Under the pieces are notes generated by a model. It ran no database searches. It saw only the letters and a program-made list of their open reading frames with translations, and was not told where the DNA came from. Positions 24,782-34,918 of a stretch of DNA of 64,000 nt are shown one piece after another (position 1 is the first letter of the stretch; every line of letters begins with the position of its first letter). A program made the position numbers and the translations under genes. The DNA is taken from positions 178,138-242,137 of the forward strand of contig NZ_NFJZ01000005.1 of the NCBI RefSeq assembly GCF_002160135.1, in the 5' to 3' direction. The stretch is from Lachnoclostridium sp. An196. Lineage in GTDB: Bacteria; Bacillota; Clostridia; Lachnospirales; Lachnospiraceae.

Positions 24782-27700
24782 TCATTTTCTCATCCATGGA
24801 ATAATAATTTTCTTCGTTTCTCCATCTGCAGACGGAAACAGTCCAATCCCCGGCTTTAGAAATCTGCCCTGCTCCTGATAGGGAATGTCAGGAAACGAAA
24901 ATAACCTTTGCCCTCCCGCATTTCCACCCATATGTATTCCTGTACCGTACGAACACATATTTTGAAAGATCCTGTTTCCGGCAAGCCGGGAATACTCCTC
25001 CGGTTTAAAAGCCGCAAAAAAGTAGATCCCAAGGCTTTTTCCTTTCTCTGTAATATTCTCCAAATATGCCTGCATGCTTCCTTTTCCTTCCAGGACACAG
25101 CCGGAAGCCTCTGTAAACGAAACCAGATCCGGCAAAAACAAAAAGATCTGAGACATGCTGTTCATCTTTCGCGCAATCTCATCCGGTCCGGCTTCATCAG
25201 CGGTCAGCTCCTGTTTCTTCAGGTTCCTTTCCCGGATCTCCTCCACAGTATCTTTAAAGAAGAGATACATACGGTTCTCATTCTCCAGACATTCTGCTCC
25301 CAGTTTCTTTGCCTCACCGACAAGTCCGCTGTTCTTCAGATCGATCAGGCAGAGTCTTGCGTCTTTTTTCTCCGCTGCCTGACGCATCAGGATTTTTATG
25401 ACATTCCTTTTTCCGCTTCCCGCTCTTCCCTGGATGATCCAGCAATAAGTATTCCATAGATCCACAGAAAAAACCGATGCGTCTTCTGCCAGATACCCCA
25501 GCGGCAAGAATCTCCTGTCCTCCTTTCGCCTTTGATATTCTTCCAGACTGCTCAGATCGTCAAACACCGGATTGGCCGGGATAAAAGGAATCTGCCTGGC
25601 CCGTTCCCCATTCCAACTTCCGCCGGCTATGACGTATTCACCGTCTCCTTCCGCAGCGGTCTGAAATTCCAGAATCCTGCCGTCCACATATGCTATTCCC
25701 CGCCCCTTTATTCCCCTCTCCGGCAGCACCGGGACTCTCGAAACACGCAGCATTTCTGCGTATTTAAAACTATCATTCATTTCCAGGCACACAGCAGTGC
25801 GGATATTTTCTACGATTCGGAAAGGAAGTCCCCCATTTCCGGTCCCGGCAGAAGTAACTACCAGGAAAATATTGTTTGCGGCTCCTTCTCTGGACAGCCG
25901 CGCAATCATATCTTCGTATTTTCCTTCGGTCTTCTCCTGAAAACTCAGATAATCATCCAAAATTATCAGTATAACCGGCAACCCCCTTTCCTTCCCGCCG
26001 CATTCCTTTTTTCGCAGCTGCTTTCTCTCCTCCATGATCCGCCTCAGCATGTGGAAAAATCTTTCTGTTTTTTCTGTGTCTTCCTCTGTTACAACTCCTC
26101 CGCAGTGCGGTACAGCGTCAAACACTGTCAGTATACCGTCGCTGTAATCCAGCACATAAAACTGCAGCTGCCGCGGATCGCGGTTTCGGATCAGTGATAA
26201 AAGCATGGTCTTCAAAAAAGTACTTTTTCCAGTTCCCGCCATACCGCAGACTGCCGTATGTCCGGCATCCGGAAATGTGATTTTAAAAATTCCCTGCTCC
26301 TGTCTGGCCGGATCATCATACAATCCCATTATCGCTGTCAGGGTATCGGATTTCTCCTCCGTCTTGCACCGCCCCTCCAGATCTTCCGGCGCAAGGCGGG
26401 CAGGCAGTACCGGCTGCCAGAGAATCCGGGCTTTTGGAATATGTTCTTTTTCAGCCTGCCCGGCGATTTCTTTTATCAATGCGTGAAGCTGTGTTTCTCT
26501 CTTTATATCACGTTTCCTCCGTCCTGTTTCTCCCGATATCCGTATCTCCCTTCCGTTTTTCCCGATCAGGATCACGCGGCCTCCTTCTCTTTCTTTTCCT
26601 GGTATGTATTCTGTTCCGCTGTATCCTGACTGGAATTCCTCATATACCTCGTCGTTTCCAACCTGCAGGCAGGCTCTTCCTGCCAGTGTAATGTAAGAGG
26701 CGTCCGGCTTATGCAGCATATCTCTGCTGTCCTGTCTATCCTGGACTCTGAGGCAGATCCGGAATCTGGAATTACTCCAGATGCGTTCATCCACCGTGCC
26801 CGATGGTTTCTGAGTCGCCAGAATCAGGTGCACTCCCAGACTTCTTCCCACCTGCGCCAAGCTGATCAGTTCTGCCATAAATTCCGGTTCCTCCTTTTTC
26901 AGTTCCGCGAACTCGTCTATTATGATAAAAAGGTGGGGAAGCGGCTCTTCGACCTGATGCTTTTTATACAACCTCATATAACGGTCGATATGATTTGCTC
27001 CGTGTTCCGCCAAAATACGCTGCCTTCGCAAATTCTCGCTTTTCACGGACAACAAGGCTCTCTGTATCTGATTGCCGGACAAATTGGTAATCTGGCCCGC
27101 CATATGAGGGAGCTCGCGAAACAGGTTCGCCATCCCGCCTCCTTTAAAATCGATGACCAGAAACGCCACATCTTCAGGGCTGAAATTAACCGCCAGGGAT
27201 AAAATCAAAGTCTGAAGCAGTTCACTCTTTCCAGATCCGGTCATCCCCGCTACCAGACCGTGAGGGCCATGGTATTTTTCGTGAGGATCCAGAAAACATG
27301 GTCTGCCTCCCTTCCCTATTCCTACGGGGATACGCAGGCTTTCAGCGCTCCGTCCCGCTTTCCACCTCCGGGCGATCTGAAGCTGTTCTGCAGTACATAC
27401 ATCATACATTTCAAGAAAACCTGCCGTATCCGGGATTTTATTCCCGACCACTCCATCATCCAGCCGAATCCCGCTGAGACCTCTGGACAGACGGTCCAGA
27501 TCTTCTTCTTCCACGCTTTCAAAAACCAGGCTGTTATTCTCTTCTTCTCCGCGGATATCGAAAATCTCCGCCGCCCTGCCGTCGTTCCGGAGCACATACT
27601 CACAGGCATTCGGCAAATCCTCATACCTCTCTGCCAGAAGGATGGAGGTGAGTCCATATTCCGGTTTCGGATTCATTACAAAATGTTCCAGAAGCTCCCC

Positions 27701-29374
27701 CTCCAACAATTCCGGACAGTCCACAAACAAAATATAATGGGGCAAAGGATTTTTTCCTCCCGCCTCTGCCCGAATGCGGAAAATCCGGGACAATTCGCAG
27801 CTGATTTCTCCCATCTGGCTTTTATCTTCTGCCAACAGACGAACCTCGCCGGACTCATCCCACACGTGCGGAAACCATCTGACAGACGACCAGCGCCTGT
27901 AATCGTCCGGCCCGTTTCCGTGTATAAACACCATTTTCACATCAGTATAGCAGCTGCTTACCGCAATCTGTGCTATCATACTGCGGACAATTCCATAACA
28001 TCCCCTTTTTCCTTCACCTCCTATAATCCCCAGCATGCTTTTTTCATAAATACTTACGGTAACGGGCGCATGATGCAGCACCTTGTATCTTTCCTTAAGC
28101 TGAAATGACTTTTCCGCCATTTCGTTCTGCTCCCAGGCAGATACCGTTCCCAAAACACGGATCTCCGCCTGAAAAGGAACCGTCCCTGTGCCGACCCGAA
28201 CCTGCAGGAAATCCCCGCTTTTTGTGCTGCAGGCCCAAAGCCTGCAGTCATGTCCATCCATCCGGCAGCATTCTTTTCCTGACGGATAATTATGAAAAAG
28301 AACCTCTCTGTTATAGTCCTGCTTCTGCTGGAGAAACTTCTCCATACGCCTTAAATAGGCTTCATATTTTTGCCATAGTATCCTCTTTTCCTCTGTCTCC
28401 TGTCTGCCGGCATATCTTAATCCTGCAGCCGCCCATAAAGCGCCGGTTAATGCCGAGGCTGCTGCGGTCAGAATTCCTGCAGTCTGATAAAACCGGTTTC
28501 CGGATCCGACAGCGGTCAGAAAATATCCCAGCAGCAGCGGAACGGCCATGGTCAGACTTGGACCTATCGTTAAATATGCCGGCCGTTTTTTCATTTGGGA
28601 TATGGCCGGCGGTGCCTCTATTTCTACCCGGTCGGTATAAAACGTCAATATTCTTTTTGGCGCGCGTTTTAAATACATTCTCTCCGGCCCTTTATCCGGG
28701 GCTGTTTCCGCGCATGGTCTTTCCGCTTCCTTCTTATAAAGAATCGGCCGCAGAACTTTTTCATCTAACTCGCACTCGCCGAACCGGACGCCCAGAGCAA
28801 AATATTTTTCCAGCCATATAATCTGAAGCCCGAATATAATAACCTGATCCCCGAATTTTAAAGGCACCTCCTTTGTTATTTTTTCCCCGTTCAGCCAGCT
28901 TCCGTTCCTGCTGCTGTCACAGATTCTCCATTGATTCTGCTTTTTGAATATTTGCGCGTGTTTTCCGGAAATGTAATCTCCAAAATGATAGTTTACCGCG
29001 CTGTCTTCATCCGTGCCGATCTGTATTCTGCCGGCACCCGGAAGTTCATATTTTTTCATTACCGGATATGTTTCATTGCAGTCGATTGACAAAAGAAATA
29101 CCTGCCCTCCTTCCATGCTCTTCAGGCAAAGCAGCAGCCGGTCTTCCAACAGGGCCTCTGTTCTTTCACCTCCTTCCTGCCGAAGCAAAGAATACTCCCG
29201 TCCCTTCGCCAGATACCATCTCTTCCCATCTGACTTTAACAAAACGGTCAATCCCCGGTCCGTTCCCAACACCTTCCCCTTCAGCTGAATCCTATGATCC
29301 ATTATTTCCGGTTCCGGCAGAGTAAATTCCTGACATTCCTCCGCCCCATACGCTATGAGCATGCTTCCGGACAT
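24782..29374 (-). CDS. essC: Type VII secretion ATPase EssC (FHA + three FtsK/SpoIIIE domains)
   Basis: This 1530-residue membrane ATPase is the motor of type VII secretion. An N-terminal FHA domain (about 110-190; DYISGKHAQIFKK and SSRNGSWLNGEKI) reads phospho-threonine. Two membrane helices lie at about 268-290 and 299-319. Three ATPase modules follow, with Walker A loops GMTGSGKSE (near 713), GMAGTGKST (near 1046) and GRAGSGKRN (near 1318). The first has a full Walker B (LFIIIDEFAELK) and FtsK-type sensor sequence, and the second has ILIILDDY. The third keeps the P-loop but has FLFLPDL, so it may be regulatory. GGAGGGG precedes the ATG. This architecture matches Firmicutes EssC. Confidence 0.95.
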   Translation of the reverse strand: MSGSMLIAYGAEECQEFTLPEPEIMDHRIQLKGKVLGTDRGLTVLLKSDGKRWYLAKGREYSLLRQEGGERTEALLEDRLLLCLKSMEGGQVFLLSIDCNETYPVMKKYELPGAGRIQIGTDEDSAVNYHFGDYISGKHAQIFKKQNQWRICDSSRNGSWLNGEKITKEVPLKFGDQVIIFGLQIIWLEKYFALGVRFGECELDEKVLRPILYKKEAERPCAETAPDKGPERMYLKRAPKRILTFYTDRVEIEAPPAISQMKKRPAYLTIGPSLTMAVPLLLGYFLTAVGSGNRFYQTAGILTAAASALTGALWAAAGLRYAGRQETEEKRILWQKYEAYLRRMEKFLQQKQDYNREVLFHNYPSGKECCRMDGHDCRLWACSTKSGDFLQVRVGTGTVPFQAEIRVLGTVSAWEQNEMAEKSFQLKERYKVLHHAPVTVSIYEKSMLGIIGGEGKRGCYGIVRSMIAQIAVSSCYTDVKMVFIHGNGPDDYRRWSSVRWFPHVWDESGEVRLLAEDKSQMGEISCELSRIFRIRAEAGGKNPLPHYILFVDCPELLEGELLEHFVMNPKPEYGLTSILLAERYEDLPNACEYVLRNDGRAAEIFDIRGEEENNSLVFESVEEEDLDRLSRGLSGIRLDDGVVGNKIPDTAGFLEMYDVCTAEQLQIARRWKAGRSAESLRIPVGIGKGGRPCFLDPHEKYHGPHGLVAGMTGSGKSELLQTLILSLAVNFSPEDVAFLVIDFKGGGMANLFRELPHMAGQITNLSGNQIQRALLSVKSENLRRQRILAEHGANHIDRYMRLYKKHQVEEPLPHLFIIIDEFAELKKEEPEFMAELISLAQVGRSLGVHLILATQKPSGTVDERIWSNSRFRICLRVQDRQDSRDMLHKPDASYITLAGRACLQVGNDEVYEEFQSGYSGTEYIPGKEREGGRVILIGKNGREIRISGETGRRKRDIKRETQLHALIKEIAGQAEKEHIPKARILWQPVLPARLAPEDLEGRCKTEEKSDTLTAIMGLYDDPARQEQGIFKITFPDAGHTAVCGMAGTGKSTFLKTMLLSLIRNRDPRQLQFYVLDYSDGILTVFDAVPHCGGVVTEEDTEKTERFFHMLRRIMEERKQLRKKECGGKERGLPVILIILDDYLSFQEKTEGKYEDMIARLSREGAANNIFLVVTSAGTGNGGLPFRIVENIRTAVCLEMNDSFKYAEMLRVSRVPVLPERGIKGRGIAYVDGRILEFQTAAEGDGEYVIAGGSWNGERARQIPFIPANPVFDDLSSLEEYQRRKEDRRFLPLGYLAEDASVFSVDLWNTYCWIIQGRAGSGKRNVIKILMRQAAEKKDARLCLIDLKNSGLVGEAKKLGAECLENENRMYLFFKDTVEEIRERNLKKQELTADEAGPDEIARKMNSMSQIFLFLPDLVSFTEASGCVLEGKGSMQAYLENITEKGKSLGIYFFAAFKPEEYSRLAGNRIFQNMCSYGTGIHMGGNAGGQRLFSFPDIPYQEQGRFLKPGIGLFPSADGETKKIIIPWMRK

Positions 29375-29391
29375 ACTATCCCCTCCAAACT

Positions 29392-29940
29392 TTACAACCA
29401 GAAATCCAGTTCTTCATCCGCCAGTTTTATCCGGTCCCCCGGCTTTAACAGCACTTCCTGTCCGGATTCTATCCTCCTCTCGTTCAGATAAGTCCCGTTT
29501 GTGGAATTCCGGTCTATCAGATAATATTCGTCTCCCTTGCAGACAATCCCCGCATGGATTCTGCTCACCGCTTCATTATCCGCAATCCAAAAATCCGCGC
29601 GCTGCCTCTCCTTGCCGATCAGGAACAGCGGCCGTTTCACATCCGAGCGTTCCCCTGTCTTTCTGCGGATCAGCATGGCGCAGGGACATGCAAAGCCTGT
29701 ATCCAGGCACCCTGTTTCCGCAGGGCTTTCACCCAGCACGCTGGTCTGTGTATCCTGAACCGTTTCCGGAGGTCTGGCGTATACTGCCCCCAGCTGACTT
29801 CCGGCATGAAACCCCGTGGGCATATAATATTTTTTCTTTTTGCGAGTGATCAGACCGGCCGCGATTACTGCACCCAGAATCCCTGCCATTACCACAGCGG
29901 CAAACGTCAGTATAATCCAGCTGTAAAATTCCCCTCTCAC
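29392..29940 (-). CDS. Membrane-anchored FHA-domain protein, GTG start
   Basis: This protein of about 182 residues begins VRGEFYSWII. The GTG start overlaps the upstream stop as GTGA and has GGGGG six bases before it, whereas the ATG 36 bases earlier lacks a ribosome-binding site. A single membrane helix lies at about 6-30, then a basic RKKKK stop-transfer. The C-terminal FHA domain (about 103-175) has canonical IGKERQRADFWI, AVSRIHAGIV and DRNSTNGTYLNE. It should bind phospho-threonine at the inner membrane face, presumably on a substrate of the operon's kinase. It lies between the Ig-repeat protein and EssC. Confidence 0.88.
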   Translation of the reverse strand: MRGEFYSWIILTFAAVVMAGILGAVIAAGLITRKKKKYYMPTGFHAGSQLGAVYARPPETVQDTQTSVLGESPAETGCLDTGFACPCAMLIRRKTGERSDVKRPLFLIGKERQRADFWIADNEAVSRIHAGIVCKGDEYYLIDRNSTNGTYLNERRIESGQEVLLKPGDRIKLADEELDFWL

Positions 29941-32900
29941 ATACTTCCCCCATTTCTTTTTGCCAGGATGAGCCATATACAGGCAGTCAGCGCCAGAATT
30001 CCTCCTGCTGTTCCGAGAAGCAGCGGCTTATTCATAAAAAACTGTATCAGGATATCCGATGTAACCAGGAACCGCATTTCATCCGATACAAACTCATTCC
30101 CCGCCTCGTCGCGTGCCGTCACCCGCAAAGTCTGCCAGCCGTTTCGCGCCGGCGCCGTAATGATGAGGATTCCATCCCGGCTTTCCACCTCCGATGCCGA
30201 AAATACCTTTTTCTCTCCATCCAGGATCACTGCAGTTTCTGCCAGGCAGATATTGTCCTGTATATCTATCGTGATCTCGCGGCTGTTCTCCCGGTATTTT
30301 CCGCGGTCTTCCACTCCTGATATCAGGACGCTGGGGCTTGTCCGGTCTACCGCAAATGCTAATGTCATGCCTTTGGACTGATTATCGGAAACATTTTCTG
30401 CCCGGTCTTCGGAATAGACCGTTACCGCGTAAATTCCTTCCTTTTCAAAGTTGCTGCGGCTTATGACATATTCGTACTGCTTCCAGGTTTCCGCCGAGCC
30501 GCTCTCCCGGACTGTATAATCTTCTCCTTCTGCCAGCGTTTTCAGGTTTCCGTTCCAGTTACAGGTGATCTCTCTGAATTCCAGCGTATCCACATTTGTT
30601 TCCGTAATCCGGATATCCTGCGCTTCATTAATATAATAAGCATCTGTCCATCCCTCCAGTGTATAGACAGACCCGAAACGGTTTACTGAAAAAGCAACTA
30701 TTGTCTCGCTCCGATTCCCGGCCAGATCGGAGGCTGTGACCCGCAGAGTATACAGATCATCTGTTTCGGGCGTATATGGGAAATCTTCCATCTGTATCCA
30801 CATCCCATCTGTATTTCTTCCTCTGTCACCTCTGATCTCCTGTTCTAAGTTCCTGTATCCCTCCAGGGAAATATCAAAGCGCTCAAAATCAAGATTCTTG
30901 TCCTTTGCCTGAATAAACGGCGTGACTTCTCCCTGATTGGCTGAATGATGGGATACCTGCCTGATTTCCAGGACCGGCGGCGTACGGTCTATGACAAAAT
31001 GATCGGCTCCATAAACCTCCAGAGAATTTCCTGCCTGATCTGCCCCTGATACCTCCAGCGTATATTCCGCATCATTTTCGAACAGCACCGTTGCCGTATG
31101 ACGGTCGCCCTCGCTGTTCCAGGCAGATATTCCCGATATGGGAGTCCCGTCGGCAGTAACATACACCTGAAACTGTTCCGGGGCAAAATTATGTTCCTGA
31201 ATCTCCAGCACCGCCCTCCGGCTTTCTGAGTAGTAATAACCGTTGCAGCTCTCATTATTATCATACGTCACCGTCAAAACCGGTTCTGACTGGTCAATCG
31301 TAAATTCATCTACCCGGCTGTAATCTGCCCTGTTTCCTGCCAGGTCCTGAAACCCGGCTGTAAAAGTATAATCCCCGTCCGCAAAAAATGTGACTGTACA
31401 GACATGGATCATATTATCCCCCTCTCCGGATGAAGTCCATCCGCTGATCTCCGGCATAACTCCGTCTGTACTGGTAATGTGGAACTCCACATCTTCCGGC
31501 CGGAAATTCCGCTCCTTTACCGTGACTGTCGCCGTCCGGGTCCGGTTGTAAAAACGGCCGTCCGCCGGCTCATTCCTGTCATATTCCACCATAATCTCCG
31601 GCGCTGTTACGTCGATATTATAGTATTGTACGATCTGCTCCATGTGTCCTGCGTTGTCCGTGTATTCCGCATACACCTGAACATTATTTTCGTTGTTGGC
31701 TGCCGCGGACAAAGTCATCCTCTCCGAATATTCCCACACTGCGTCTTCCCGCGGCTCCTCTTTCAGATCATTTCCTGCTTCTTTCGCATAGTCAGCCGAC
31801 CCTGACAAAGTATGTCCACCCAGATACGCGTAGCTTCTGATCCCCGACCACTCATCCCGGAGGCGCAGACGCAGATCTATATCTGTATTATAATAGGCGG
31901 TACCGTCCACTGTCCTGCCCGGCTCTGTAAGTGTTTCTATCTCTATCTTTCCGCTGTTCCGATGTCTTTCTTCACTCTCCACCACATGTCCGTGTTCCCG
32001 CGATCCCATATTTCCGGACCAGTCGTATACCTCTACCCGGATACTTCCTCTGAAATCCTGTCCCCCTACAGGAACTGTGATTTCATGTGCTTCCTGAAAA
32101 GAAGGTTCGCTGAGATATTCTTTTTCCTCCATATTCCCTTCTTCGTCTGTAATGAAGAAACAGACCCTGCGGATCCCCGATGTCATATCTTCTGCCGTCA
32201 CAGACAGAGTCATCTTCCTGTCCGCAAACAGATATCCCAGATCCCGGTAATTTACCGCGTCCAGAAATCCGGCCGGTTCCGTACTCCAGGTCAGGCTGAT
32301 CTTTGGTTCTGTCAGATCCACCGTATTTTTCACAGAGATATATTCCGATCTGTTGCCCGCCAGGTCTTCACATCCTGCCGTGATCTCATAGTTCGCTTCC
32401 GTCAAAAGCGGAAGATACCATGTAAGTCCTTCTTCATCCATCCATGCGGGATCCGCGTCTTCCAGGAATTTGCCCAAAGCATGCTCCTGTATCTCTCTGC
32501 CCCGGCTGTCCGCCGCCTTTGCTCCTTTCAGGACATCCAACAGCTCCCGGCTGCGCACATGCTCGTCTTCCACCTGTATTTTTAAATAGACCGGTCTGGA
32601 AAAAAAGCCTTCTTCAGAGGACACCTCTTCCATAGACAGATCCGCATATGACAGATGAATGCGGGGCGGCGTGCGGTCCAGCACCAGGACGGGACTTTCA
32701 TACGCCGCCTGATTGGCCGCAGCGTCCCTGTATTTCATGGAAACGACATAACTGCCTTCTTCCTCCAAAGTAAATGTTCCCTCATAGCGGTTCCCCTCCT
32801 GATTCCACTCTATATCCGGACTGCAGGCCGCGCCGCTTTTTTCCAGGACCGACAGTTCGTAATCTCCCAGTCCGGTCATTTCGTCCCCGTTCCGTACAGG

Positions 32901-34688
32901 AAGTGCATAGTCCTCTTCCAGCGTGAAAGATACTGTGATGTTTCCATCATAATAAGCCGTATATCCTTCTTTCGGTTCCTGCTCCTGTAAATCATATTCT
33001 CTTCCGATATTCTCATCCAGAACCAGCCGTTCTGCCCTGGTATACGCAACCTTCAGCACAGGTTCCTTTTCGTCCAGGATAAAAGCTTTACTGACATAGG
33101 CCCCGGATCCATTGAGATCTCCCGCCGCTTTCAGCTCTTCCAGATTCCCCTCCGACAGACTTAAAGCCGCTCCGGCAGGATCCAGATAAGATAATTCGGC
33201 GACATATTCAGACGGCACGCTCTCCGCCTGGCTTTCAAACACATATTCTGCCTGATGAACCTGTCCTTCCGTGCTCCACTCCAGATCCTCTCCCCTTACA
33301 TACGCCGCCGGAGTTCCCGAAGCACGATGGCTGACCGTCATCGACACTCTGTCCGGATTCCAGTCCGCTTCCCGTTCATCTACCGAAAACAGGATCTTCA
33401 CACATCCTTGTTGATATACCGGGATTCCATCGACCGTCTTCCGGTCAGACTCTCCCGTGACGGAAAAAGCGGTCAGTTCCGGGGCTCTGTCGTCCAGCGT
33501 AAGCTCTCCTTTCCATTCCAGCCTGTTCCCGGAACGGTCTTCACAGACTGCACCGATCTGATAATCTGCCTCCTGCCCTTCCAGATACGGCAAACAGATC
33601 ACCGCCTCGACCTGTCCCTCCGAAAATTCCCCCCATTTCACAAAATCTTCCGGGACTATCGGCACCCCGTTCTGATACACCGCGATCCCGGGATAGACAA
33701 ATATGTCTTCCTGTACCTGAAAATATGTCTCTGTAAATATCAGCCTGACCGTTTCCGATATCTCTCCGTCCTCCGGCCTGCAGTAGCCTTTTTCATTGCT
33801 ATACCCGTCCCACTGGGGATATTCCGCCTGTACCTCGGGCGCTGTGCGGTCTATTACCAGCGTGGCCGCTCCCTCTGCCACAGCCGAACCATCCTCATGT
33901 TCTGCCACATTTCCCGCATAATCCGCAACTGAAAGGATCTTAAGCGTATCCTCGGTCTCCGCTTCAATCGGAAAGGAGACCACAGAGTAATAATTTTCAT
34001 CATACTCTTCTGTGAAAAGGCATTCCGCCGTTCCCTCGGTTCCTCCATATTCATACCGTACCGTTTTTACTCCGGATAACTCATCCGGAAAGTACAACGT
34101 TACCTGGATCTTTTCCTTTCCAAATATGTAATCTTCCAGTCCATCCTCTTTTGCAAACAGACCTTTCGGGTACTGTACGGGACTCCCCTCTTTTCCATAA
34201 GCAACGTACTCTGCCAGAATACCGTCCGCCTGCGGCACGACCTTATCTTTTTTTACAGAATAGGCAGTTTCCTCCGACACATTTCCTGACGCGTCTCCTG
34301 CCCGGAAATAATACGCTCCCTCATACTCCTCATCCTCTTCCATAACAGTAAACACATAGCAGCCGTCGTCCGAAACCTCCGCTTCTTCTTCCCGGACCCA
34401 TTCTGTCTCATCCTCTTTTCTGTACTCCAGATATGGCATTTCTTCACTCGCTATGGTAACTGTAAACTCTATATCTTCCCGGATCCATCCGTTTTCATTC
34501 GGAGCCGGAGAGATCTCTATCTCTTTTACGGCCGGCAGCATGATCTCCGGATCCGGTACAGGTTCTTCTTCCGGAACCTGTATCTCTTCTGCCGCAGCCG
34601 GGAGTCCCTTGCAATACCATATCCCGGCAATAAGTACCACTGACATCAAAGCCTTTGCAAATGCTTTCTTTCGTCTCAGGCTGTACAT
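29937..34688 (-). CDS. Giant Ig-like-repeat surface protein with C-terminal membrane anchor
   Basis: This protein of about 1583 residues starts MYSLRRKKAFAKALMSV, preceded by GGGAGGGGGAAGA. A signal peptide ends near residue 32 (GLPAAAEE). The body is about ten Ig-like or Big-type repeats, each opening with a DxTxP-like strand: VIDRTAPEV, VLDRTPPRI, TVDLTEPKI, NIDVTAPEI, TIDQSEPVL, VIDRTPPVL, AVDRTSPSV. The repeats also contain AGN-type turns such as DLAGNRADY. A C-terminal helix (PLLLGTAGGILALTACIWLIL) ends in KRNGGSM. It would project outside the cell while anchored in the membrane. Position suggests a role analogous to the surface-exposed EsaA/YueB subunit or an adhesin, with no detected homology to either. 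Confidence 0.8.
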   Translation of the reverse strand: MYSLRRKKAFAKALMSVVLIAGIWYCKGLPAAAEEIQVPEEEPVPDPEIMLPAVKEIEISPAPNENGWIREDIEFTVTIASEEMPYLEYRKEDETEWVREEEAEVSDDGCYVFTVMEEDEEYEGAYYFRAGDASGNVSEETAYSVKKDKVVPQADGILAEYVAYGKEGSPVQYPKGLFAKEDGLEDYIFGKEKIQVTLYFPDELSGVKTVRYEYGGTEGTAECLFTEEYDENYYSVVSFPIEAETEDTLKILSVADYAGNVAEHEDGSAVAEGAATLVIDRTAPEVQAEYPQWDGYSNEKGYCRPEDGEISETVRLIFTETYFQVQEDIFVYPGIAVYQNGVPIVPEDFVKWGEFSEGQVEAVICLPYLEGQEADYQIGAVCEDRSGNRLEWKGELTLDDRAPELTAFSVTGESDRKTVDGIPVYQQGCVKILFSVDEREADWNPDRVSMTVSHRASGTPAAYVRGEDLEWSTEGQVHQAEYVFESQAESVPSEYVAELSYLDPAGAALSLSEGNLEELKAAGDLNGSGAYVSKAFILDEKEPVLKVAYTRAERLVLDENIGREYDLQEQEPKEGYTAYYDGNITVSFTLEEDYALPVRNGDEMTGLGDYELSVLEKSGAACSPDIEWNQEGNRYEGTFTLEEEGSYVVSMKYRDAAANQAAYESPVLVLDRTPPRIHLSYADLSMEEVSSEEGFFSRPVYLKIQVEDEHVRSRELLDVLKGAKAADSRGREIQEHALGKFLEDADPAWMDEEGLTWYLPLLTEANYEITAGCEDLAGNRSEYISVKNTVDLTEPKISLTWSTEPAGFLDAVNYRDLGYLFADRKMTLSVTAEDMTSGIRRVCFFITDEEGNMEEKEYLSEPSFQEAHEITVPVGGQDFRGSIRVEVYDWSGNMGSREHGHVVESEERHRNSGKIEIETLTEPGRTVDGTAYYNTDIDLRLRLRDEWSGIRSYAYLGGHTLSGSADYAKEAGNDLKEEPREDAVWEYSERMTLSAAANNENNVQVYAEYTDNAGHMEQIVQYYNIDVTAPEIMVEYDRNEPADGRFYNRTRTATVTVKERNFRPEDVEFHITSTDGVMPEISGWTSSGEGDNMIHVCTVTFFADGDYTFTAGFQDLAGNRADYSRVDEFTIDQSEPVLTVTYDNNESCNGYYYSESRRAVLEIQEHNFAPEQFQVYVTADGTPISGISAWNSEGDRHTATVLFENDAEYTLEVSGADQAGNSLEVYGADHFVIDRTPPVLEIRQVSHHSANQGEVTPFIQAKDKNLDFERFDISLEGYRNLEQEIRGDRGRNTDGMWIQMEDFPYTPETDDLYTLRVTASDLAGNRSETIVAFSVNRFGSVYTLEGWTDAYYINEAQDIRITETNVDTLEFREITCNWNGNLKTLAEGEDYTVRESGSAETWKQYEYVISRSNFEKEGIYAVTVYSEDRAENVSDNQSKGMTLAFAVDRTSPSVLISGVEDRGKYRENSREITIDIQDNICLAETAVILDGEKKVFSASEVESRDGILIITAPARNGWQTLRVTARDEAGNEFVSDEMRFLVTSDILIQFFMNKPLLLGTAGGILALTACIWLILAKRNGGSM

Positions 34689-34702
34689 TCTCTTCCCCCT
34701 CC

Positions 34703-34918
34703 CTATACGACTTCGTCCGTGTGAACGATCAGGATCTCTCTGTCCACACAATAAGACGCACTTTTCTTTCCCGGACTCACATAGAAGAATCTCAGCACTT
34801 TTCTCATATCCATTCTGATATAAAGAAACGCGGCGGCCGCCGAGCAAAAACCAGCGCCTGCCAGGCAGATCCGAGATATCATATGGTACAGTTCCACATA
34901 TTCTGTCATCTCAGTCAT
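34703..34918 (-). CDS. Small single-span membrane protein of the type VII operon
   Basis: This 71-residue protein has one hydrophobic helix (MISRICLAGAGFCSAAAAFLYI, about 13-35), then a basic MRKVLRFFYVSPGKK segment, and ends VHTDEVV. The start overlaps the kinase stop by eight bases, so it is translationally coupled. I do not recognise a family. Size and topology are vaguely like EssA, but no sequence signature supports that. Being squeezed between kinase and surface-protein genes supports it as a real gene. Confidence 0.65.
   Translation of the reverse strand: MTEMTEYVELYHMISRICLAGAGFCSAAAAFLYIRMDMRKVLRFFYVSPGKKSASYCVDREILIVHTDEVV

Noticed and set aside
29941..29976. Upstream ATG (29976) as the FHA protein start
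   Set aside because: It has no ribosome-binding site and would overlap the Ig-repeat gene by 40 bases, whereas the GTG at 29940 has GGGGG six bases upstream and a GTGA stop-start overlap.
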